Source: Breviolum minutum Mf 1.05b.01
Taxonomy: Eukaryota > Sar > Dinophyceae > Suessiales > Symbiodiniaceae
DNA length: 64,000 nt
Assembly: GCA_000507305.1 (NCBI GenBank)
Contig: DF239328.1
Coordinates: forward strand, 99,879-163,878
Reading direction: 5' to 3'
Every line of letters begins with the position of its first letter. Within the stretch, counting starts at the first letter, position 1. The notes below the pieces were generated by a model that had not been told where the DNA came from, did no database searches, and worked only from the letters and a program-made list of their open reading frames with translations. The translations under genes and the position numbers were made by a program. Below are positions 25,346-36,746 of this stretch, piece by piece.

Positions 25346-25608
25346 GATTCATTCCGAGCATTGGTCTGTGGAAGCACGGGCCATGTCAAGTCCGCTTGCT
25401 TCTCCCTGGTTTGGAGATGTTTGGAGAGAAAATCCGTGCATGACCAGGATGGAGATCCAGCGTGCACAAATGTGGATATCTGATAATATCTGGCCAGCCT
25501 GCTACCATCGGCATTCTTGCTCACTGGTCTTAGTCAAACCGAGGGCAGAGGTGTCAATGCTCTACTGCTACTCTTCATTTTCCATCTCTAAACACCAGGT
25601 CATATCTG

Positions 25609-28600
25609 TCATCCAAACATAAACGTCTCATTCGGAAGGGAATGGAAGCGTGTAAGGCGCTGCCAGGTCTGTTGATGTGGTTCGTGCCAAAATCGGCTGT
25701 ACTTCGGCCGACGAGCCTTTCTTTCCTCCAAGGCCAGAAGGACAGCAGCATAAGGTGAGCAACTTCTGTCTTCAGAGAAGTAGTCAAACCAACAGCTGTG
25801 GGCATCCACTTCAGCCTGCCCATAAGACTTGGGGTGGGGCGGTAGACATGATTCGAGATACTAGCTACTGGTATGAGCAACGTGTGCTCCAAACCCGTTG
25901 AAAAAAGCATGGTGAGAACTGCATTGATCCAGAAACATTCCAAAAACATTCTCTAGAATTATTCAAAAGAGCTTCTCGGCCCACTAGCCTTCATTTCCGT
26001 GATAACTTCCAAAGGAATTGCTTGCAAAAAATTGTGCAGCTCTGGGCCAACCATAGACTCTGGTAGTTTGATGCTGAACCGGTGCCACTCCTTGGCTGGC
26101 AAATATATTGATTCACTCTTCCAGCCCACTGCAAGATTGAGATGCTCTAATTTTTAAATCTAAGCATCAACATCCATATTATCATACAGTACTGATCAGT
26201 ACTGCAATGAGAAGAGCAAAATCAATAGCAATAGCATCTGCGATACAACGAACAAGACAACAAGAACATGCAAGAAGCAAGCATGGCTCGGCCCCAGCTG
26301 GTCACAAAAGCATGCCAAGCGGCAATCACATGCTGGAAAGCAACTTCGTACTCGTCAGACAAAATGACTGGAATGCAACCGCAATGGATGCTCTCCTCAC
26401 AGATTAGCATCGCATGGCATCCCCATCCCGAGGTCCAGCAAAATAAGGCATGATACACATTGATACACAGGCTCATTCTCGGATTCAAGTGGTGAAATAT
26501 GCTCAAGTGAATCAAGCCAGGAGGCGTACAAACTCAAACACGGGCAGGTTTTCTCTTCCATACATTCCACCATTTACAGAATAGGTTTATATCTATACTA
26601 TATATCTACGATCATTAACCAGCATCTAACAATGGTGACTCCGACAGTATCGATAGGTTCATGTCCCTGAACAGCATTGTGACCAGGCACATACAGTTGG
26701 TTCGTCCATGGCGATGTGCCAGCTGGAATCAAACAGAAGTGTGATCGACCCTTCACATCAAAGTAGTCCGGTATAAAGCCACCTCGACAAAGATCGAAAT
26801 GAACAATACATGCAACAGTTGGGTGACATGAAACCAGTTGCACCATCTGTTGCACCCTTAAAAATCCTCAAAACACAAGTGCTGGTTTCTGATGGTTTTC
26901 CTACATTTCGGTCAGCTCACCATAAAATGCGTTGAGATATGTTGAGATACTATGACATACTATGACTTTAGCATCAGGGATTATCATGTGATTTTTGGAG
27001 GGATCAAGAGTCGACCGCATTCTTTCTCTCCGGACCAAGTCAAGGCACCCACATCTACCCCGTCAAGGTCGGCCAGTTGTAAAATTTGGTCACGGACAGC
27101 ACAAGATTGATAAACCTCCTCAATCCAATTGGCTCCAGGAGTTTTTGTTCAAAAGAAAACAAACCAAATTATATAAATTCAAATTATACATTGCTACGGT
27201 ATATATATTGCTTTCTGATGGAAGCAAAGAACTTCCTGAAGACGAAGTTATATATCTCCCTTGGACTCTTCAAGCACAATTGGCGAAGGACAAGATCCTA
27301 ATGGCCCCAATGGATCGACTTGTCGTACTATCTCTCTCTCTCCATCGCTGTCAGGTCACCCTGTCCTAGAAACTAGGAAGCGAGACTGAAATGAAGAACT
27401 TCTCAATAAAATGGGTAGCACGCATCAAAAGGCGCGGTGGGGAACTCTATGAAATCAAAGAACAAAGGTATAGCTTTGAGTAGCCACACTCCAAAATACA
27501 ACAAACACTATCGCTTACCTGTATTTACCTATGAGGATTCGATGTGTGCCGAAAGGGAAGGATGGCTTGAATTCGAATGGGAAAATATCGCTGCGATCTT
27601 TGTGTGATACCAGGAGCTGCAGGGAACTTGTGTCAACGTCCCCCCAAACAAGCTATTGCGACTCACTATCATGAACGTTGTCTAATGAATGCTACAAAGT
27701 AAACAAACTCCAAGTACAGTAATTGCCGCAAACCCCCAAAACAAAAGATTGGCACCCAACAAATCAAGGACCATCCAACCGTAACCTACATCACCCAGTC
27801 CTTGTTGCCAGAGTGACTTCCATGAAAAGTCATCAGGAGATCTCGCTGCTCTGTGGGACGATTCTTTGCCCGCATCGCATGCAAACGAGCATGGTCGGTA
27901 TGGCCTGGGATAAGAATATCCTGCTGGCATCTCCGGGCATTGAAACAAGACCCCAAGACATCCCAAGACCAAAAGAATGAATCCGATTGAATCTCAATCT
28001 CATTTAACACAAACACTGAATGGCATAATGACCACTGATAGAAATCCATCAGTCCAATGTGGCTGGTTTCTATATGGCTCTATGACGTCTACTGCACGGT
28101 CATTGGTTCAGCCACATGGTCTCCTTCCAGCTGGAGCTACAGGATTTGATATCACTATATCTCCTCATTGGTTCATCCCAGGTAGGACATTTCGACCTGA
28201 GTCGTCATGGAAGCTTCCTTGAATTGGGTGCTCTTCTGATACTTAAGCCTCCAATGGTAGTCATGGTGGTTGAAATAATTTGCAATTTTTCCAAAGGCAT
28301 TTTCAAACTGTTTGCGCATAGCGGAAAATGCTAGGCAACACCTAGCAGCAGGGAATCTATCTGTACTCTGAGAATTTCTGAGATAAGATAGACAAGCAAA
28401 GGCTCAGAAAGGCCTTTATCTTTATCTGCAGCATCACTTGCAAATAGCTGCGGGCCGGGGACTCTACCATCATGAAGATGGCTTCGCTTCGCACCAAGTC
28501 GTAGGAATCCCAAACGCGCGCAGACTGGCCATCGGCAAAGATGAATATGTGATCCAGTTGCTTTCGTCGATGAAACCAAGGTTGGGCAAAGAGGTATTTC

Positions 28601-30324
28601 AACAGCGGATTCCAAATCCTGTCCGCTGCAGCATTGTCATTCTCCAGCTCATCCTTCCAGCAAGACAAAAGTCTAATGACTCTTTAAAAAGTAGTGACGA
28701 CTCTCAAACCAATGCAACTCCCTTTGTTGAAAGGTTTTTCAAAGTCTCTCCTTAGTGAACAAGCATGTGCTGTAGACTGGCACCAGGAAGAAATCTGCTT
28801 CTTCCGCGTCCAAGGTCCGGCAGGTAGAGCTTTGAAAGTAACGGTGAAAAAGGACTTCTGTTCCCCATTGGCCCAGGGCGCAGTCTAATTGCTTTTCTGT
28901 GAGTTCTGCAGGGACTTCATACACCTCAGGCCAAGTGGACTTCATGTTGTCTGGCTCCCACATCCGTCCACCCCCCTTCCCGATCAAACAGCGCACCGAA
29001 CGCTTAAAAAATCATTGAAATGTTCACATGCATAATAATTCAATACATCTTCATACCGTCCAGTCAGGTTGCATACACTTTCAGGTGCGAGCCATGGCAG
29101 TCCTTGTAGTCCATTCCAAACAGCAACGGATATGTGTAGACTGTATCGTGCTCCCATTCCTTCCGCAAAATTGACGCTGTTTCCAGGGGTATGTGCTCAG
29201 TGACCAGGCGCATGGCTAGCTCATAAAGCCCTGACAGACAGAAAATCAGGGAAGCAATCCTATAAGCTCCCAAGTAGAGATGTCGTGTACTCCGGAATAA
29301 TGAGCAAAGTAAATGCAGGAACAAAAATTACAAAAACAAATTTCCATTCTTCTCTGATCAGTCTGACATTTTGGTCCGGATGGAGGCCGGCCTTGAGCAT
29401 CCTTCATGGAATAGTCCACAGATGATGCGAGCACTGAATCCATCATGATCTGAAGGACGGGCAGTGGGCATCGGTCCAAGTTCTCCTTCAAGGCAGTGGA
29501 ACTGTGGTGGCAAGAATTGATTTCGTGATTTCGGCCTCTTCTACATCTCTTCTAGTACCAGTCGAGGCGCACCGCATTGAACAGTGACTGGCCAAGCCCT
29601 CCCTTGAGGCTCCTGCAAGTTGGGTAACAGCTTGGTCTCGTAGATGGCATGCCTTGGAGTGTATGGCTGCCATCAGGCCACTGTCGACATTTGTGTGTGT
29701 GTGTGTGTGCCAATGAGCCTTGAAAGGAGGCTGTTTGAGTCACTATTGTGTCTTATTGGTGTATTGGGCTGTATTCCCCTCTCTGCCTTCGACGTCTCTG
29801 CGGGCCAAGTGGCAGAAACTCGCGTGATCGTGCCAAGCTGTCCTCATATCATCTCATATCAAATCATCACATGTATTGCACATGTTTTGCGAATATCTTT
29901 CTTCAGGAGCCCTCCGGAGTTCACTTTGCCAAGCATCTCGCATGTAAGCAGTATGCCACTCCTCATATTGCTCAAAGAAAGCTTCAGGAAGACCTGCCTC
30001 TGGAAGACCACCTCACATGTGACTTCAAATGCGCAGTGGCGGGCTCCGAAAGCAAGCGCCCTGTCAATACGAACAAATGCAGTTCCCAAAGCATATACTT
30101 CATGAAACATCTGATCAGAGCAAGGGGTGATGCCGTTGGTCGGGGCGATCCAAAGTAAAATGTACAGTAACTGTTGAACGGTAAAGATCAGTATAATAGG
30201 ATACATATCAGTACTGCATGTAAATGCGGCACCCCCCACAGATTTCCCATTGCTTCCCTCCTGCACATTGCAGGGAGACGGCATCTGCAGCAACCAGGGC
30301 CACAAGAAGAAGGAGCCATGGCAT
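25609..30324 (-). CDS. Exostosin-family glycosyltransferase (GT47)
   Basis: A secretory-pathway sugar transferase. The start at 30324 gives a signal peptide, MPWLLLLVALVAADAVSLQC, followed by a short Cys-rich run (exon 30215-30324). The catalytic region matches the exostosin pattern in order. 28996-28739: EVYEVPAELTEKQLD, FHRYFQSSTCRTLDAEEADF, FLVPVYSTC. 28660-28430: IWNPLLKYLFAQPWFHRRKQ, LDHIFIFADGQSARVWDS, RSEAIFMMVESP. 27940-27795: QQDILIPGHTDHARLH, RDLLMTFHGSHSGNKDW before a GTGATG donor. 26800-26690: GRSHFCLIPAGTSPWTNQLY. 26400-26290: ESIHCGCIPVILSDEYEVAF. 26100-25970: KEWHRFSIKLPESMVGPELH. The last exon 25830-25609 has WFDYFSEDRSCSPYAAVLLA and the stop. Other exons near 29060-29220, 29350-29490, 29510-29680 and 29900-30000 fill the N-terminal half. 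Donor sugar and acceptor are unknown. Confidence 0.85.
29695..29710. repeat. (TG)n microsatellite, short
   Basis: Eight TG units within an intron of the exostosin-family gene. Confidence 0.8.
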
Positions 30325-30442
30325 CAGAAGGAAAAGTGACGATATCTGAGACAGTGCAAAAATACACCTGTATTTACACATATTGACTCATCATGCTAAT
30401 ATATTTTGTTGCTTTTTGCTGCTACGCTTCTGGGATTCCTCA

Positions 30443-31420
30443 TCATTCCTGACTACTGAGTTGCGCATCTTTTGGTCCTTTATCTACTACCATGTCCCGA
30501 ATCATCAGCAATTCAAGACAGGAAGGGAAGACTTCCAAACTCTCCCTGCTGATGAAATATGGTGAGTTGCGTGGGCATTTGCCCCGTGCAATTGCAATCA
30601 GATCACACAAAACCTTGCAAAATGCTCGCTTCATCTAAATTCCGTGAACTCCTCTCACTGACCCCAAGTGAAACCACAGCAGCAATCCCTCAGATCCCCA
30701 AAAACTCTACCAGCTCCTAGGCTCCTATGTGCATAATGTATTCAGCTACACTACATCAACCTCCGTCCTCGACCTGCTCGGGTCTCTTCGTCAGCAATCT
30801 GCAACTTGGCAGTGAGTTGTGCCACATTCAGCTCCCTTGGAAGCAGGACGGAGGGTTCCGAAAGAGTGGCAACATTTGACTTTGCAAAGATGGTCCGATT
30901 CTCACCGGAACAAAGCTGTCGAAGCCAAGGCCAAGGTATATATATATATATATTCATTGTTTTAGCCTTTTTATTGCATTTACGTCATGTCGCATGGCAT
31001 GTTGCCTATAATTCGTCTAAAACCACATATGATATATCTACTACAGCATTTGCCTTTATTTGCACAAGCCTGAATCCGCAAGCAATCATGGGGTGGTGGC
31101 ATTCTTCCTAGAGACTTGTCTCGACTCCATGCGGCCATGAAACGCTTCAGTGAGGTCCTGGGTAGCGGCTGAAATGGGTTTTCCCCTTCCTTCAACCCTG
31201 TGTCCAGTGTCAAGCCCCATCAGCGAAACCCACTCACAATCTCACAATGCCACACGTCTTTCCTCTGGCCTGCAGCCTGTCCATGTTCCAACCAGCTTTG
31301 CGATTTTGAAGAAAGACGTGGCAAATTGGGCCACGTGCCGACATGCTTCGGACTCAAGTACCCATTAGGGTTTTGCACAACAGAGATGGAACGACTTTGA
31401 TGAATGTTGGATGAAATCAA
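30443..31420 (-). CDS. Small unknown gene between lipase and exostosin genes
   Basis: Minus-strand exons between the lipase stop (31668) and the exostosin start (30324). About 31280-31060: CEWVSLMGLDTGHRVEGRGK then ATQDLTEAFHGRMESRQVSR, with a competing open frame. 30920-30751: LRQLCSGENRTIFAKSNVAT, LLPRELNVAQLTAKLQIADE, then a basic tail and a TAG stop at 30751. A separate ATG-to-stop frame, 30634-30443 (MKRAFCKVLCDLIAIARGKC and onward), may be another exon or a tiny gene. No domain is recognised. Confidence 0.35.
30937..30953. repeat. (TA)n tract
   Basis: Short run of TA units in a likely intron. Confidence 0.8.
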
Positions 31421-31667
31421 GTGAACCGAAGCATGAAGGAGTCTTCCAACTGGTCAGCATGCTCAAACTGTTGGTCTGAGTCGTAGTGCTTGTTTAGCCC
31501 TCGCTCAGCGATTCAAAACAGCACCAGCAATCAGGAGCCATCGAGAATGAAAAACTGACATTCTGCGGAAAAAGATGTATATTCAAGCGTCAGCTTTACA
31601 GCGGCATGAGCATAGGAGCATGATATTTGGATCCAATTCAGAGTTTCATGGCCCAATTCAGCCCCGC

Positions 31668-34640
31668 TCATCTGCACCGTTCAGCCATCCAAGCAGCGCT
31701 ATCCTGCAAACAAACCCTCGTGGCTTCCAGTTCTTCTTTGGTCCATTCGAGCCCTTCATGGGAGCCAGGCATGCAAGAGAAGAGCTCCGCATGGTAGACA
31801 CCATCGTAGAGCCTCACGACTATCAATCCAAGACTCCCTGAATGTGAATCTGGGCATCACCAATGATTGCCAACGATCAACAGTCGAAACAATAAAATAC
31901 CGTACGTCGAAAATCACAAGAATGAGCTTGCAATGTTTGGTGAGTTGGGAGTTCTGATGAAGGAATATGCGGGAAAAATACGGATGAGCGGTGGCCAGGT
32001 AAGTGCAAGGTATCTGGTTGACAAAAACCAGCCGAGGAGCTTTATTGTTTTGTCTTTGGCAGCTGCCACGTCATACATCTTTTGAGATGTGTCTGGATCA
32101 GTCACTTTATCTCCAGTCCCATGGAGGAGGATGAAAGGAGTCTGCATCTCAGCCATGTGTTCGCCCAACCAATCAGGATAAGTGAAGGCCAGCTCACGGC
32201 CTGGCAGTGCTTCAAACTGCTCCAAGAGATTCCCCACAAACAAACAGCAAGAGAACTCCCGCCTGTGCCCAGTCGTGGAGACAGCCCGTGCCTCATGTTT
32301 TTGGTATGTTTTTGTTGATCCACCATTTAAGATCCATTGGAGTTGAGCCTGGAGAGGATTTCAAGACTTATTGGAGGCTAAGTTTGTAGATTGGCTTTGC
32401 CATAAGATTTGTGTGGAATGCTTGAATGGCACAATGCAACCATATGTAAAGTTTTTCGGGCACCGAGCCGAACTTCACGTCCAAAGAGAACCCGGTGATA
32501 TCATAATATTTCAAAAAAGAAACAAACAACTGATCCAGTGAATCTGAGAAATCTTGCCCCTCTGTTCTTCAATGTCCTTTTCTGGCTACCAGTGGCTATC
32601 GTCTGCCAAGCATCATGGACAGTGGATTCGTGTCGTTCAACTGCTTTCCATGTTCTGCGACACGGAAATCCAACGTCGTGACTTCCTGATGTGAGCTCCA
32701 GGATGAACCAATGGTAAGTCAGTTTCAGACGTCCATCCGATCCATGGGATGTCTCTGTAGTATAAAGTGGGATCTCTCCTGGATGTACAAAATAACAACT
32801 GTACAATATATCAATATAATATATACATTAAATAATTATAATTATATCAATATACTATTAAACATATCTTGTATGTCTTTTACTTACTCTATGCTCTGTA
32901 TTATTGTATCTGTAATTCTATATTTAGTATCTATATAATTCATTTCTCACTCCCTCCCAACCGTGATCAGTCTCTCCAGACCAGTGGAGCAGAAACACAT
33001 TCAGGAACACAGGAACAGAAGCTCATGCTCTTGCGTCAATTGGCTTAGCCACCGGGAAGTCCCTTGAAATTTCACAAACAAGAGACATGGAAATACCACC
33101 AGTTCTCTAATCAAAAGTCAGAGTAGCAGTAGAGAATAGATAGTATGGTATCCAAGATTTTCACAGACTTTCCAAATGTATACTGTATATACTGTATACT
33201 GATCAATAGAACTGCATCATACGTTTTGGATGGCAGGGTCTCGTTCCACGCCTTGGGCAGGTATGCATGCGATGCAACCAAATAAATAAAATAACGGCTG
33301 CCGTGAACTTAACTTGCATTTCAAAAACTATGGCATTGTTGGCATGCTGATCTATGTAAGATTATGTAAGTGTTTTAGGGCATTTCAAGGTCTTCGTCAC
33401 CTGGTGACCCAGACCTGAGAAAGTTTACTGGCATAAAAAATGCAGCGCGTGCACTGTCCCCACACACTCTACCAACTTGCGTAATGGAGCCCTTCTGAAA
33501 TTCCCTGAGCCCACCATGGCCCACCAGTGGTCAGTGAACATCATCAAAACATGTAAAAGTCACCTGACAGTCTCTGACATAAAAAACAGCCAAGTTTCAG
33601 TACTCGGCGTGACTGGCCATGAAGTCAATAATGGTGCAAGAATATTCTTAAAGATTTGCTGAACAATCCAGGGTGGTTTCACATCATCACTCACGGTGAG
33701 CATGGGGCACATCAGCACAGCACCTAAGCAGCTCGGGTAGCATTGACTGGCCTAGATGCTTGTTTTTATTACACAATTCCAGGGCTAGGTCTGCTACACA
33801 ACTGAATTATTTACCCCCGCCACTCCCAAAGGATTATGAATCTTATCCTTCAACAGGAGGTGAGACACAAAGCACTTGGTTTTGAACACCTGACCCATTG
33901 CATTTTGATGCATTTTGGGTGGGATCTTGTAACGGAAGATTGCCAGATTCCAGATCCACTCCGGCCTCGGAAGAAGGTAGGGCGCTGCAAGCACAAACAG
34001 ACCGACAGGCCGCCGCCCAAGGAACCACCAGAGACAAAGACTGGAAGCTCTCCCGAAACCTCCTCAAAACAGGGGAGGGTGACAAAGCTGTATCATTGAC
34101 TATCATTAAGTGCCTTGTCACCTTGATGGCCGATGCAAAGTTCAAATTCATTCCTCCAATGTCCAAATCTCTCAGCCTGGTCTAATTTCAAGTCGTCTCC
34201 CACCAGCCAACCTCCTTGAGCATCATATCAATCGCTGCCCAAATGGTGTCAACCCAAGCCTGCATGCACATCTTGGTTTAGAACCCTACTTTCACCGAAA
34301 TGACATGCAATTCTCTGACGGCTGTCATGCAAACTCATGAAATATGCAGGACCGTATACATCCAGAAAGTGACTCAACATACTACGTATCTACGTAATCT
34401 TTGAGAATTTATTGGCAAATGCCCTGGTCCCTGCGCACCCACCAGTCAGGGATGTAGGTCAGCATGCCATCTGATCTGCCATGTCCTGGCAAATCTGGAC
34501 ACAGAACTAGTGCGCCGCGTCTGGCCCATTCTGCGACGAAGTGCAAATAGAGGTCGCCGCTGCCCATGTAACCTAAGGTTGAGCGAGGGATGGATTTCCA
34601 TGTATCTCCAAGGATCCCACCCTTTCATGGAAGGGAGAAA
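31668..34640 (-). CDS. Monoacylglycerol-lipase-like alpha/beta hydrolase
   Basis: Serine hydrolase that would cleave monoacylglycerols or lysolipids. Exon about 34620-34440: FVAEWARRGALVLCPDLPGH then GRSDGMLTYIPDW, the N-terminal strand and 'GHGRSDG' signature. About 32290-32245: VLLLFVCGESLGAV, the nucleophile elbow GxSxG with Ser in GESLG. 32243-32041: MAEMQTPFILLHGTGDKVTD, carrying the catalytic Asp. It joins exon 31812-31668 to give KTIKLYDGVYHAELFSCMPG with the catalytic His, then EGLEWTKEELEATRVCLQDS and a stop at 31668. That junction uses a GC donor (intron 31813-32040). The elbow and Asp exons are 17 bases apart in different frames, and roughly 85 residues of the usual lid region are absent. 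So this may be a decayed or mis-assembled copy. Other possible exons lie at 34180-34100 and 33994-33850. Start unknown. Confidence 0.7.
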
Positions 34641-36620
34641 AGGAAAAACCTCTTTGCAGAGAAATTTCATACATGGCACATGCTTCATCATTCTACAACA
34701 GTACAGCCAAACAAAAACGTGAAGCTTGTATTGCACCCGATCCATTGAAATTGTGAAATCGTATGAAGTGTTTTAGCTGCATGGAAAAGCTGAAGTAAAA
34801 TTGCAAATCGGAGGCCCCTCATATAACGAAGCAGCTTTGATTGATGTAAGTACATCAATGCACTTACTACTGTTACTATACTATAAGAAATGCTAACAAT
34901 ATGGTACAATATGTGCATCAAATCATCATATGAGCTTGTGGTAATACCCGGCTGTGCGAAGAACCAGCTTTAAAACCTACCGCACTTCTAGAACGTCTGA
35001 AGCGAAACATAGCCTGACAAATGACTGCGACAAACCGGTGGAGCTTTGTGATGACTGATTTAAAACTCGCTCCCTATGAAGCTGCCACACCTGGACCCTC
35101 CAACAACGCCATGAGCCGAAGGACCATGAAGGAAAATGCAAACATGTGTGATTGCCTGTCAGTTGCTTCCGAATCTGATGTTTCAACTGTCCCAATATTC
35201 TCAAGCATTCCTTTCTTTGATGCTGTGAGCATCTGTGAGCTATGATTTTAGTCCATCGGAGTTAGATCGCTCACGCCTTTTCCTTCGGCTTGATGGACTG
35301 GTAGAAGATTTCGGTGCCATCCTGGCTTCAAACAACATTCCCATTGAAGGCTTCAAAATGGTTTCCTTCTCAAAAAGAGATGCTCCAACATTCCAATCTT
35401 GTTGGTTTCAAAGCCAAGTTTCCTCGAGCTTCGCCACTTGGCGCTTCACCTGTAGGTCGCTAGCATCCATGACCTGTTGGCCGATGGTGCAGCAACCTCT
35501 GAAAGCAACCATCACTGTAAATTCACCAAGCATAATCAAAGGTACTAGAAGCCAAAAACTTGTAGTACATATAGCGCGTAGTACTAGTATGTGTCATACG
35601 GATACGTATAATATATATCATAAATTGCACGCGTAAATGCAATGATATGCAAATACAAAAAATATCTAGCCTGATCTTATCATAACAGCCAAATAGGTCT
35701 AAATAGGTCAGACTGTGTTGTAGATTCTGTGTTGTTCCAACTTTTACGATTGCATTCAGCGCGTGGGAAATGTAGATAGGTGGGGTGGTTTGATTGCCGA
35801 AAATGGCAGAACTTCAGGCCTTAAGCTGCCCAACATGTCTTTCGTTTTCCGCAACATATGCAACATGGTTCTGAGGCCAGATTTGCCTCACAAACCTTTA
35901 CAATTGTTTTGCAACACATGAAACCTCAGTATTACACTGACTGGCAACAAAAGAGGATCTGCTAGGGACAATGAATTTATATATTGATATATATACCTGA
36001 ATCTTCCTGGTGTGCCCTTTTTTAGCCTCTAATGCTAAAGGCTGAAATTTACGTCGCTGATTCTAAATTCAGCCGCTGATTTTAAGAATTGCCTCTGTTC
36101 ATTCTTGATGGTGTATGGATTCAACCAAAACTCTACTACCTTGCACATATCTTTTATTGAAATGATAGTTGGGATTTCCCAACAACCCACCATTGCAAAA
36201 GATAGATGGATCAGAGAATGGATATACCGCCTTCATTAATTGGATTCACTAAGAACAATTCTCAAGTGGACTATATTCAGTTCAATTGTTTTCTATAGAT
36301 CTCGATGTAAGTTCCGACTGTTCGAACTGCTCCCCAAACTGATTGCAGCCAAAGGCCCAAACCCTGGTCCTTATAGTCTCCAGCTCAATGGTCAAAATCA
36401 AACGCATTCTGTACGAGAACAATATACTCATTCAAAAATAGACACCACTGTCTGAAAAATCCTGTGGGAGGTTATACTATGGAAAATGTTCCCCAACCAC
36501 CTTATTACAAAACATTTGTTAGCTAGCATCCCACCAGCGTGCCCTGGCACCATTCAGTCCGAAGCTTAACTCTTATGTTTTTTCCTTTGCCAAAGACGAG
36601 GTTGTCAGTGATTCAGTGAT
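34641..36620 (-). CDS. Unassigned exons upstream of the lipase
   Basis: Minus-strand exon-like frames. About 36610-36530: DNLVFGKGKNIRVKLRTEWC. About 36425-36300: MRLILTIELETIRTRVWAFG then CNQFGEQFEQSELTS. About 35500-35440: VMDASDLQVKRQVAKLEETW. About 35360-35250: ETILKPSMGMLFEARMAPKS then a Ser/Arg-rich run. About 35160-35100: FAFSFMVLRLMALLEGPGVA. These may be the 5' exons of the lipase gene or a separate gene. No family is recognised. AT-rich sequence without coding character fills 35540-36230. Confidence 0.3.
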
Positions 36621-36746
36621 TTGCGATTGGAGCTGCAGGAATCTTTCAAACAATGTACAATATGTTTTTTCTTTAATTGGTATACATATGGATCAGTGAG
36701 CTACGTTGGCTATAGCTATAACTGTTTTTTGGAAATTCATTTTGGC

